Source: Haliclystus octoradiatus (Eukaryota > Cnidaria > Staurozoa > Stauromedusae > Haliclystidae). From it: DNA of 64,000 nt. Positions 1 through 13,201 of this stretch are shown here, piece by piece; within the stretch, counting starts at the first letter, position 1; each line of letters opens with the position of its first letter. The notes beneath the pieces were generated by a model. It was not told where the DNA came from. It saw only the letters and a program-made list of their open reading frames with translations, and made no database searches. Position numbers and translations under genes: made by a program. The DNA lies in contig OU744446.1 in assembly GCA_916610825.1 (NCBI GenBank), positions 16,364,538-16,428,537 of the forward strand, in the 5' to 3' direction.

Positions 1-1248
1 ATCACATAATACAATGTATGAAGCCTGTGATATTGCTGACGTCACTGATGCATATCATATATCTGAATTGACATTCATCACTAACACGATCGATAATTTA
101 TCGTTTTATTTTAGTGTGGCAATTAATGACAACATTTACCATAATTTGTTTTTATTGATATTCATATCGTATAAACAAAACATAATGTTAGGTTATCATG
201 CAGGAGTAACTGTCGTTATGTCGGCATGTTAAAACTGACACTAAACTTTAACTTATGAATTATGGAGACTTTGTTTATAGCGGTCATTGCCAATATTTGA
301 GGGATCAAGCAGTCACACAATAGAAAATATTATTCACCCGCGGCAGCCATGCTCTACGATTAATAATTAATAATCCATTAAATTCATAAAATATGTCAAT
401 TGGGTTGAGTTGAGATTAGGTTGCTATGAGTCAGACAGGTATTAGATAAATACACCTTTTATAAGAAATTGATGAGGTGCTTAATTAAAAGAAAACTAGT
501 ACTATACTCCGTAAACAGTTCCCAATTAAGAAAATTAACTGATTATTCATTTGTTGCGTTTCTGTTTTCTTAGATAACAAAATATCATGTACTTCTTGCT
601 ATCATTTGCCATTGGCATCATTGGTATGATATGATATGTAGAAGGATTTTTAATCGCGTTTTTAATGCAATTTTTGATAGTTACTGCCGTTATTAGATAC
701 TTGGATTTGATTAAACCGGTACAAATTAGTAAACAATTGAGTGCTACGACGTATATACAGCATTTACGTATATTTCACAGGCGCGCGCAGATGTGTGATT
801 TATTTTTCGAGCGTTCAAAGACTTCAAGCGATATCTCCCCGGATATCTCACAAGCGTGACCAAGCATGTATACTTGATAGTCAGTTGGGAGAAGACCAGC
901 GACTGCCGCCGGTGCCTCTCGACTTTAAATAGAAACCAGACATTAGTTGTAGGCCTATTATTTGAAACTCAGGAAATCCTAACTAAGCTATAACGTCTAT
1001 CCAGCAGTGAACCGCTAGTAGCCAGACAATACTGTATATGTGGTAGATACTCTACCTAGCCAATTCTTCACAGTATAGAGACCTATAGTATTTAAGGAGC
1101 ATTAGGCCAAGCTAGACATACCGTATCGTAGTTCATACACAGAAGATAAACGCGAATTTGAAACAAATCGTAGTCTTGTTAAAATTCACATTAGGTGTAT
1201 ATATGATTATAATTATGGTATGTCTTCGTAAAGGTTTACTTGACATGA
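1..1248. other. Gene-free left flank
   Basis: AT-rich DNA with only short composition-driven ORFs. No exon of USP14 was found here although its last exon (tryptophan-histidine motif after SGGG) must lie on this side. Confidence 0.5.
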
Positions 1249-1990
1249 ATTTCATGATGGTATTTGCGATAAAAAGCACACTATAATTGGCGCAACAGTT
1301 TCGATTTAATCTAAAATCATCTTCAGGCAATGTGAAAAGAGAGAGTTAAAAAGTTACATGAATATTTATATAAAAATCTAATTAATTTATCTATTGAATT
1401 TATCAGATTTAATTATGATGATTATTAATTAATGATGATTTAATTTATTAGATTATTTGTTTTTGGTTGTAATAATTATTTCATTGTATCTGTCTTATAG
1501 TATATCCGTACTTAGTTTTTCTGTTTGTCAATTTGTTCTAAACTATTACTATTCCATATTCATAGTTACGCTAAATCTAACTGTTGTTATCTTGTGTGAC
1601 ATGCGCGATGCTGTCATGTCGACCACTCAGGTCGGCAATATATTAAACAACGACCAGAAGAAATACAGAAAATGGAAGAACAATACCAAAGAGCATTTTG
1701 CCGCTGTTAAACTATTTTTGATTGTAACTGTTATTTCACCGTGTTTGTATCGTATATTCGTAATTAGTTCTTGTGCTAAAATATCTCTCCTGTAATTATT
1801 GTTTGCCATTGTTAAAAAGTATAATACCGTTCCGATAAATTCAATAGATAAATTAATTAGATTTTTATATAAATATTCATGTAACTTTTTAACTCTCTCT
1901 TTTCACATTGCCTGAAGATGATTTTAGATTAAATCGAAACTGTTGCGCCAATTATTGTGTGTTTTTTATCGCAAATACCATCATGAAATT
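1249..1990. mobile_element. Fold-back element with about 156-bp arms
   Basis: 1249-1404 and 1834-1990 are nearly perfect inverted copies (AATTTCATGATGGTATTTGC ... TTGAATTTATC). The 430-bp loop has no recognisable protein; the ORF at 1457-1795 is composition-driven. Confidence 0.85.
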
Positions 1991-2854
1991 ATGGTATGAT
2001 TAAGCATAATCACATGATATAAAGTATGAAGTACACAAATAATAATTATAATTTAAAAATCATCCTTCCAAGAACGAGGTTCATAAGATCCCGTACTTTG
2101 TGCGATATCTTTTTGATCATTATACACTCTTTCTGAAACGTCTCAAATCATATCCTCAAATAAATTATGATTATGGGATAGCTCAGAGAATAGAGTATGA
2201 GAAGCAGCAGCAACAACAACAACAAAACAACTACTGCAAAACCATTTTAGCACATCCTTATATCTTTTAAATAAGTATAGTATTCAAAACAGCATACAAC
2301 TAACATACCTTTATAACAAAGGGAATATAGAATTTAGAAAATGCAACTTATTATTGAATCTCAATTGTTTGTTGGCTCAGTCAGCTTACTATACATACAG
2401 CCTGTGAAAAACAGGAATGACTAGCTGTTACACTGTGAGAACGTTACAGTAGACAGTTAAAAGTCACTTATCCCCATCTTCTTGATATTTTGTTTGCAAT
2501 TATTCGGTGGATACTTCTAGCTTTTTCGATGAATATAATAGAACATAGGCACAGTGCCAGTCACCTAAAACAAACGTGAAATAGAAGAATTAAACCATCC
2601 CTCAATTAAAAAGTCAGAAGAATATCTAAACCATTGTTAGTTGGTGGATTAACAGGAGAACACCTGAGTTTTAAATGAACACATCATTCAACTTATGGAT
2701 TCAACCCTGAAAAAATGTCTGACACAAACTCATAAACAGTTCATGAACTTTATGAAATGCTTGGATATTCAAAATTTAATATTCACGCCTTTGCACACTT
2801 CACAGTTTATGAAATAATGTTTTCAAGTCAATATATCTAATCAATATAATCTTG

Positions 2855-3180
2855 ATAATAATAATGAATTTTTATAGCGCCTATATCATTTTTCTCTAAG
2901 CGCTTTACAAGATTTAAATATTTCGATTAACAATTGACATAATAAACTCAAGTTTGAAGCAAAGTAAAAAGTAAAAAATAGACGCTAATATTAATAATCA
3001 ATACACATAAATGTGCATAAAATATTGTCAATAAATTGAATTACTAACTACCAAAAGCTTTACGAAACAAATGGGTTTTTTAATTGGCTTTTGAATATAT
3101 CTAAGAAAGTACTAGATCTAAGTATAGGAAGCTTGTTCCACATAGTAGGTGCAGCAACAGAAAATGCCTTATCTCTGTAG
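2855..3180 (+). repeat. Dispersed repeat with GCGCTTTACAA motif
   Basis: TTTTTATAGCGCCTATAT ... AAGCGCTTTACAAGATTTAA and, downstream, GGAAGCTTGTTCCACATAG ... GCAGCAACAGAAAATGCC resemble a repeat common in marine invertebrate genomes. Recognised from memory only. Confidence 0.4.
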
Positions 3181-3194
3181 GATTGCAAATAATA

Positions 3195-3420
3195 ACAATA
3201 ATAATAAAATAACATTTTAGGGTCAATCAATGACCAAGAGTCATCCCATTAGCTGCACAGGTGCTTGTTTATTGTCCCCACATTAACAAATTTACACATA
3301 CAAATGACAGTACTGTAATAACGATAAACATGTGTTCACCAACGAGGAAACGAACCCCGGCTTTCCACACAGAGTGCAGATACTCTGCCACTGAGCTACC
3401 AGTTGCCGGTAACCACAGTT
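3195..3420 (-). mobile_element. Another tRNA-derived SINE (different family)
   Basis: The reverse complement starts ACTGGTAGCTCAGTGGCAGA (A box) and has CCGGGGTTCGTTTCC (B box), followed by an unrelated body and an ATTATTATTGTTATT tail. Without a clean acceptor stem it is not a functional tRNA gene. Confidence 0.6.
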
Positions 3421-3938
3421 AATAAAGCTTCCGATGACGATCGAAGACAACGTTGAGGAATATATGGAATCAAAAGTTTTTTTAAATAATCTTGATAAAA
3501 ATTACTACAAACATAGTTATTTAGTTTTATTGTAAATGAACGACAAGAAATACTCTGACAGTTATTTTAAACGTTTCAAATTATCAATGTAATTCGTTTT
3601 CTAGCTGGAAAGTAGCTTTCATAATTTTTACAAAAATACCATCTAGCTTTTTAGCTAGGAGCATTTCAGTCTGATGGCGAAATACTTATCTAGTAAGATT
3701 TTTATCCGGTATAGTGGAGAGTCTCCACATCAACGGCTGTGAAAAATTACAAACAGCTTATGAAAGTGAATATTCAAAAGAGTTGCATCACCTGTGAACA
3801 GTTCGATAGTCAATAGTTCATGAACATTTGGTGAAATTGGACCTATTCCACGTTCAATAACTGAAGTATAATCAGCTCTTAAATAGGAAGGGTAGGTTGC
3901 AAATGTTGACAAGGAAATGAAAACTTGCTAGTTCTTAC

Positions 3939-6900
3939 CACCGCCGGATAGTTTTAATACATCTTCAGTTTTTACAGGTGTCATATGCTCATCGTCACAC
4001 ATAATCCAATCATCTGAAAGAACAATCGAAAAGATCAAGTATAAGTGTTTGGAATGCGTTGACATCAATTGAAGCAGACGGATAATTCAATATTTGCAGA
4101 CACGCATTTCTTAAGTAAAAATGATACAAATAGATAAATCCAGAATATCATTTAAAATGATTAAAACCATGTAAAAACCGTGAAAAGGCTACAAAATCAT
4201 ACAAAGGAATCCAAATTCATAACAAGCTTTCCAAATTCAGGTCTTGACTATCATAACAGTTTATCAGCAATAGCAATGGTTTGCATACAACATGTTTCAT
4301 ACTTGCAGCAATGCAGCATGAATAAAGTAAAGCTGTACTAGAGAAAATTGCGCAACTGCATTTTGCCGATTCTATTTGGTGGGGATGATGGGATCATTTC
4401 AACAGTTTTAATTAAAACTTCTAGAAGATTCTAAAGGAATTTTAACATTTGGGAATGACCCTTTGTAAGATGTGCCATTTCAACTATGATTTCTCAGATC
4501 ACTAATCAGCGAATCAATCACAACGTACCTCCTTTTTGTCGTACCCATGCTACATAATGACCAGATGATGAAGATCGGCCACGATGAGTTAACACAGCAG
4601 ATAATTCATAATATCCACTATTGTTTGATCCAACATCTGCGTTCCATTCAAATAGAAAACAAACATGTAGTAATAAACATATACTAAAGGGAAAACATTG
4701 ACCTGCTGATGCTACAAGCTCAAGTTGAATTACCCCTGGGAAAAAAGTTTATGGAAATTAAATGGCCGAGTTTTCATACATAATTACAAAAACTCATGAA
4801 AATTGGGCCGTTTAATGTTCATAAACTGATCATTAACAGTCCATGCATTAACAATTCAGGATTTCATGAACAGTTCATGAACTATTTGCCTTGCTTAACT
4901 CAGTTTTCGTCAACATGTACAGCTCGTTTAATGGAGGTACGTACTACAGCAAAGCTAATGTTTTACTATTATATTTGAATATTTAAATGACACGTTTTCC
5001 TGAGTTATTAATGCACAGTGGGAAAAGAGCAATGTCTTGTCTCAATAATACCAGGTCAGAAAGAAAACCAGCAAACCAATGAACCCAAAACCACAATTAG
5101 TAAAATGTAAAACGTTCTGCATAGATGAAATTGATATTATTTCACTTATAATAATATTAAAATAATAATAATACTCTACTTGTACTTTGGATGCAACAGT
5201 TGCTGGCACAGACAAACCTCTATTTATAATTTGTTTTGCTTTCTTATGTGGATACTATTTATTATGCAAAGTTAGATGCACACTGAAGAGGACTACTGCC
5301 TCTAATAACAGTATTATATTATTTAGGTGATAGTTTCACAATGACATCATCATTACATTATTAATACGACATGGCACACCACGTGATTATTTTAAATGTT
5401 TGAAATGGAATTAGCTTTTTCAATATCCCTTTGATAAATTTAGACAACTAAATTATTTTTAATCACGTTATCTTGGCAGGGTTGCAATATAACCCCTGTG
5501 AAAAACAGTTTAGGAGTTCATGAACAGTTCATGAACGATAAATTGTATCAATTTCTATGAACTGTTTTTCGCAGGGGTAGACTGAATAATTTCATGTCTG
5601 ATTCATAAAAAAATATAAAACAGGTTAAACGTTTATGAAAAATACATAAACAAGTAATAAACTATTTATGAAAGGTTTATGAACTGGTTATGAGGTGTTC
5701 ATTCAGTTCATGAACAGTTCATGGACTCAGATAATGTTTTGCAGGAGATTATCCATCAGAATATATATAATTTAATTGATCTGCTAGGGAAAAGATTACG
5801 TTTTCCAAGAGAGCTTGTTGCTGATTGTACTAGCTAAATCAAGTTGTGTTGTGCACAAAGTGTGTAAAAGCACACCCTCCAATGTTTCTGTGACAATTTA
5901 TTATTCATTCGTTTTGAATGTGAAAGTAGTACATACATAATGGTTAGCATGCCCATTGTTATCCATGTCAGTAGCAACCTTTAAAAGAAGTCTTTCGGCA
6001 GCAGAGATAACAAAAAGACTGCCAATGATGCAGTGTAGTGCAGCTAAACAATTGTTGCTGTTTTTTTACTGTTTAACTCTTTCAGTATTTGAGGATTATA
6101 TCAAGGCTCAGTGCATATTTACCATTTTCAAAGCTGTATGGCAGAGTTTTCTTCGATGCAGGTTTATTATCAACTTCCATTACTTCAGATCCATTGCCAT
6201 TGTTAGCTTCTGCTTTAATTGCCTAGGAATAACACAAAGAAATCTGTTTATGGCTTATATCAAGAAATTGGAACAGTGCAGGATTAATAGTAGCATTGGG
6301 TGATGGTGTAAAAATAGGCATACTGTAATTTATTTTCTCAATCTATTGTTTTGCACAACCAATTTCACATTTTGTTAGATTTAAAGAATCGCTTGCCTTG
6401 CTATTTTGTGAAATTGAAAGTGATTTTGAATTAACTTGCACATTCACCATAATTCTAGCTTTGTCCACTTTAACTGATTAACACAGTGTAACATCACTAT
6501 ACTCAAGAAATTGCTTAACTCATGAACAGTTCATGAACTTTACAAACTTCCATCAACTGTTCACAAACACCTATGGCCTATTTCTCATGACCTTCTTTCA
6601 TGAACTGTTCATGAGAAATTCATGAATATTAGACTATTCACGTCCATGAACTGTTTTCAACTAAGGAGTAGAATAATATTTTCTAAAGTTTGCCTGGAGT
6701 TATGAATGAAATCCTAAACATGTGAACATTTCAAAAACTTGCCTGAGCTTGAAGAACCTTTTTCTCATCTTCTGATTTGAATTGGTCGCGCATTGGAGTT
6801 AATTTCGTTTGAAGACCTTCTGAGCAAATATCATACACATCCAACTCCATGGGAAATTTTATGTCCTACAGATGAATAAAGAAATCATACAAATTGAAAA

Positions 6901-9900
6901 ACAAAACACATCAGAAGTGCAGTAGCCTACTACAGGGTTATGAAGGGTATTAAATAATTAATGCTCAAACTTTGTTCAATGCACAACATTTGAGCCACTC
7001 ATTGGCTAAAATTGAACATCGTCTTTGCATGATCAAGATTGCCATTGTCAATTATACAATTTCTCATTATACATTGAACATACCTTGAGAATTTTAGCAT
7101 TGACTCTCTCTTTTTCTTTGTAAAAGAATCTCACAAATTGAATAGTAAGATAAGCAGGTAGTCTATCCACACTAGACTGAAAAGAAAGAAAATAACAATA
7201 AGATTAAATAATAATAATGCACCAAACACAATGAAAAATTTAATTGAATATAAATTAATGAGATATTTGATTAATAAATCTTTAATGTCCACAATAAATT
7301 ACTTGAAATGAGAGACATTTAATCTGCTCAGACAGGTTTTCCCTCCAAAAACAATTCATAAACATAGTTCATAATTGGAGGTGGTATTACCCTACCGAAG
7401 GCATTCTAACCTCTCACTTCTCCATTTCTAAATTTGATTGATTGTAAATGCTCTTTACTGATCTTAGCAGCGACACTGCAAATACATTTCCAAATTCTTG
7501 ATTGTCAGTGTACAGCAATACCTTGCATCTACATTACCAACGCAATTCCATCTGGAACATTTCTTCCACAATCAGAAGAGGGTACTCATTTTATGCTTTT
7601 AATAAAGTCAAGACTGAGTTGACCTATGAGAGATTCGACTAGATAATGATATGATCAGATCTAAAGTCTGGTGCTCTGCCATCTGAGCTAATCCTCGATG
7701 TAAAAATCATAGCCCATTCATGAGCGGACCAGGAGGTTCCTGCACAGTTCATGATGTTTATCAGCAGTTCAGGAACTCAACAAGCTGTGTCACAGGGGAG
7801 ATTTCTGAAATGATTTTGGGTGGTACTGTCTATGATGCTGGGTAAGTGATAAAATGAATCAAACTAATCCACTGTGCCATATAGGTCTGCCGATTGTATA
7901 CTCGTGCAACATTAAATCCTGAAAATACTGTGAATTAGAAAATTCATGTCAACAGATTATATTTCAAATCGGTGCTTACTGTCTTTGTGTAGCTAGCATC
8001 TCGATTTAGCGTAGGGGAGTTCTTTGTAATTGATTCCTTCATTCGCTAAAACCAAAAAAGCAGAAGAAAAACAGTTGTGAAACTAGTGGCTAAACAAAAT
8101 TTTCTTCTCTAATAATGAAAAGATGATAATTTCAAACTGGCAGAAGAAGAGAATATTAATTTACCGATCGTAACCCAGTGTGAAGATATTTGACATCTAG
8201 AAACAATAAAAATAAATGATCAACAAGATGATTTACAAAAGTTGATAGCATTGGCGTTCGGCTATTGGTCAATACGTGATTGTCAAATTTCAAGTGTTCT
8301 CAATTAATAATCCACTCTGCAAATTTACCCACTTCATAAAATTGCAAATATTAGCCTTTGAATGGATGAGACTGTACTCATTGGTCGATAGTGACATAAT
8401 GTCACTCACATTATCAGCATTTTATTTCCAAATTGAACACACAGGCAAGTTGTTGTCAGAGGCTGTTGAAAATGAAAATGTGATTTAGTCAGAACTTCGG
8501 TTGTAAATCACAACTCCTGTGCTGCTGAAGATTAACTCTTATGTACCTGATATACATAGATTATACACACATCTATCTCCACAAGAACATCTCTTCTTGA
8601 GTGCAATGTCTACCTCAAAGCAGCAAGATTGACTTTATTAATATCAGTTATACTCGGTCATGGAATGGACTCATTTGGCCTTGAATGCGTTCGACAGCAA
8701 AACAATATGTTTGTGAGGAATATATACCTTGAGAGATGAAACAACTAAGCTGATAGAGCTTTTCAGATGATGTGCTTGCTTCTTCATCAGCATTTTCATC
8801 GCATTTTAGACTATGAGAGAGAACACATAATGGCATACAGCATAAAATTAAATTTTAAAGAGTTTGAACACATGATACGTCATTGAATTCAATTGCTATT
8901 ACCAACAGCAGAGTATCAATAGCAGTATGACTATTGAATGCTTAGCTTACAAATATTACTTAGAAAACACAGCTCATGTTATTTATAAACTATTCATGAG
9001 CTTGGCTGATTCAAGTTCCTCTTACTTTGATATGCTGTATTTTGATGAGTTGTAAGCGGCATACATATCAAAATCCGTATAGTAAGAAATGAGACTTGGG
9101 AAATCCAGTCAATTCAAGAAAATTTATGAAAAAATTCCTCATGCTTCTTCACATACCCCAGACCGAACAAACAACAATTAGAGCATCGGTCAAGCTTAGA
9201 GGTATACAATTGACTATCGCGCCTTGTGGTTCTAAAGTTGAAAAATGAATGCCATTTCTCAAGCCACAAGTAGTGTGCACCACCGGGTAATTTTATGCCT
9301 TTAATTCAGGATTGAGGGTTATGTTATAATGTTTTGAATATGAGATAGTCAGATCGTTTGCAGGTTTCTAAGAAAAGAAACAAACGCAATTGGTGATTGT
9401 TTAGTAGACATAAGACTTTTAATCCCATTTATTATCACACCCTACTCGTTTCTCCAAACATCAGCAAAGAAATTAAATGAAGAACATGGCAGCCCATGTA
9501 TGAACCTTGGATCATAAACAATTCATTGAATTGTTGCATGTATGATAAATTGATATTCAAGTTCAGTGGAAAGACAAAAAAATCCTCGAAACACTGTTAA
9601 AATAATAGCCCTCTTTGTGTGTTAGGAGGATTTCCTTGGTTACAGAGTGAGTACCAAGCAAGGAAGTCAGTTTTAAAAGAATAAATTTGTTTTACAACAA
9701 TCAGTTAAATCAAAATAAAGCAACTTTACTGATATATACAAAGAGTGATTTATATCATATTTATTTGCATAAAATCTTGAAAGTAAAATGGAATGTACAA
9801 TATGTATATAGTTATAGTGTATTTATGTTGAACCTACCTTGACGTTTTTGAAATTCCTAAACAAACAACAGCAACATATCAAAACACAACTCATAGCTTT

Positions 9901-12900
9901 CAAAAAGGGTTCATAACAATATTAGAGCTAAATGCCTTTGCAAATCATGTTTGTCAATAAACAGTTCATAAACAATTAGTATGTGACCACCAATTCATGA
10001 ACAATTTAAGGTAATTGATCAATTATTCATGAACTTTTAATGGAGATATCCCCTGCGAAAAACAGTTCAGGAGTTCATGAACAGTTCATAACCCTCACAG
10101 ACAGTTCATGAACAGTTCATGAACGGTTCATGAACTGTTCATGAACTCCTGAACTGTTTTCGCATGGGATGTCATAACAAATGGGACCATTTACTCTGAA
10201 CAAAGTTCAAGATTTCTTTTTTCAAAAGCAAATAGACCAAATAGTTATTTGTTGACAAAGCAGTTCAGCTATTTTGCGTAAATGGACTTTTAAGATTGGG
10301 TGATTCCTTTTAAGACAATAAGGGCTAATTATGAGTTCTTTTTTCAGTGATCTAGAAGTCCATTCAAAGACATAATAAGTTCTGTGGTGTGATTCAAACA
10401 GTGACCAAACTGTTTATTAGATGGCTTGTGAGCTATGTTCAAAGCAAAATTGATATATCTTGCCATTCCATTTTGACAACACAATTTACAATATAAACTT
10501 CTTGTATTGCATCCCATTTTAATATATAACCATTCAACATGATATGCAGTTCTGCAATGCCAATTGGTATCATTTAAAAGCTAACTTCACCGCAATCCCC
10601 TTTCTACAAGACAGGTCAATTTTAGTCTTATATTAGAAAGGATGTTTTCTTATTGGTGCCACATCACAAAACTATTACTTATTTGACTGGGTGGCACAAC
10701 TTTTCCCATGAGATCAACTTCTCCGCATGCTGAAAGTCTGACGTAATAAGACAAGATAACCGAGTTTGCATATAACTGGATCAACGATTTACGATTTTAC
10801 CATTTTATCTGCCTTGTATCACCCTTAGTCAAACTTTTAATCAAATTGATGACTGCTGGGGAGTTTGGAAATATCTATAAATTCAAGGACCCTTGGTTGA
10901 CTTACCAAAGTATTGATCAATAAATGACGACGTAGATGATGCAGATGCAACAGCCTCTCCCTGTGTAGGTGAAACAACAGCAGGTAGTCGCTGCTGAAGC
11001 ATACGCACAACTTGACTCCAGCATTCATTAGCATCCTAAATACAAACATTAATAGTTGATAAGTGATATTGTGACAGGTTGTTATGTCAACATAATGTAT
11101 TCTGTTGATGTATAACAACATTAAAATTGTACATATAATGAAATGAAAATATAGGCTAACATTTGCATTAATTTTCTTGGATTGTGTTCCAATTTCTGGG
11201 AATGATCATCAGTATTTGTATATGTTCATAAGATCAGCAATCTCACATTTTTCAACTTACAGCGATTTATATTGTATTCATCTCTTACGAATACAAGGTC
11301 AATAAGAACATGAAGTTGAAAATTGGAATTGTTCTTACGTTTGGACAAAATATTAAAAGCTTGATCTGAGAACGCAATATTAAGCAATTTCTCGGAAGAT
11401 GTTTTCATTTAGAAATTCAAGAAAATGTTTCTCTTCAGTACACCATGGCTTTCGATTTGAAATGAAGAAAGACATATACAATTATGATTGGATTTATATG
11501 CTTATTACATTTGTTGGAAATGTCCACGTTTTCTAAATATAGATATTTATAAGATATTTATGGATATGCTTTGAACGATTATCTATGAATTATCAATTCA
11601 AATGTCTACCTAACATCTCAAAGACACTAACCTGTGTTACAATTATGTCATAAACAAATAAAGGCTAAGGGATATAAATTGCAGCCTGACAATTGCACTT
11701 GCGACATGTGAAAAACATTTATGAAATGACCTGTTGCATTTGGAAATTGAAATGTGTGCTCAATTATGATTGGCTAATCATTATGGAGCCCTCAATCTGT
11801 AAGGTTATGGCTTGGTTCTTGGAAACAATAGAAAGAGAAAACAACAAAGCAATGGAACAATATATATCAAACCATGAACAAACATATAGGCAAACGTAGC
11901 TATGAATTATTGTTTCGAATGTCCAGCTATGGATTATTGTGAAGAACGTTATGATTTAAATAATTGAGCAACTTTAAAATTAACAAAATAATCTCAAAAA
12001 TACAAGTTTTGGTTATTATCCCACTATAAATCATATAGTGAAAGTGAATAGAGAGATACGAATTACAGCCTGACAATTGCACTCGCATGGCTTTGAGAAC
12101 ACTCGAAAGGCGTTGGAAAATCATGAGCCTAAGCGGCTTGTGATTTTCTTACGCATTTCTCGTTTTCTCACTGGGTCACGCTTTTAGAGTTCTTGAAAAA
12201 TCTCACCTGTTGCTGGTAAACACCTTGCTCAGTCTTTTCAGCAAATTGAGGGAATACAGAATGAAGAACCTATTGAGTATTCAAACATGGTAAAAATTTA
12301 AAACTTAAAGACTAATAAAATTTCAAGGATCTAATTCTCAAAGTTCTATAAAGTAAGTAAGTACAGATCCCAAAGTTCTGGAGATGTGTCAGAGGTGTCT
12401 CGAGGGATAAAAGACGTTTGGACCACCGGGACCGACGGGCGGTCATAGGCACGGATATTGAACAATAGAATTCCTGCAGATACATTTTCTAGAATTTAAA
12501 AGTATTCTTAATCTATGAATAATTCATAAAGTTTATTAATGGAATCGAATAAGAGGTGCATAATGATGTAGCTATCTACTTTAAGTATAGATAAGGTCTG
12601 GTTGTTCCCATTGATTGACCAGGAAAATTTCCAGTAAAATATTTGCAGGCACTTTGACGGCAAAATTATCTGGTCGCAGGAACTGAAAAATGTTTTTGAC
12701 CCCTTGGCGTTTTCCTTAACAACAAAATTCAAATACTGCATTAAAACTATAACATAAATAAATTTTTAACATTAATCATTAATTCATTATATATTGTTGT
12801 GTACATAGTTGAATATATTATGTTATCTGCAAACTCTATTGAAATTATCAACTGTTGTAAAGTATTTCTAGTTGTCAATGTAGAGAACATATCCAATAGA

Positions 12901-13165
12901 TAATTGAACTTTTCCAACTATTCAAGTACCATATTTAGCATAAACATAAAAATTGAAGAGAGCATGGCTTTTTCAAATTTGACAAATATTTCTTTGTCCT
13001 AAGCAGAAATTTAAATATAGTTTGATAATGACAGAGTTGCAGAATATGTAGAAAACAGAAAGTAATTTATTGAATTTGGATTAAAATATAGAATTGAAAC
13101 AAAGATGAGGCGAGAGCCTTTTCTGTTACTCAGAGTTTCACACATTTATTTTGCGATCATCAGAC

Positions 13166-13201
<36 letters not shown>

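Noticed and set aside
3360..3415. tRNA-like sequence on the minus strand
   Set aside because: A and B boxes are present but there is no convincing acceptor stem and it continues into a SINE body; annotated as a SINE.
5956..6303. 115-aa plus-strand ORF
   Set aside because: Antisense to the USP14 exon 6222-6123; shadow.
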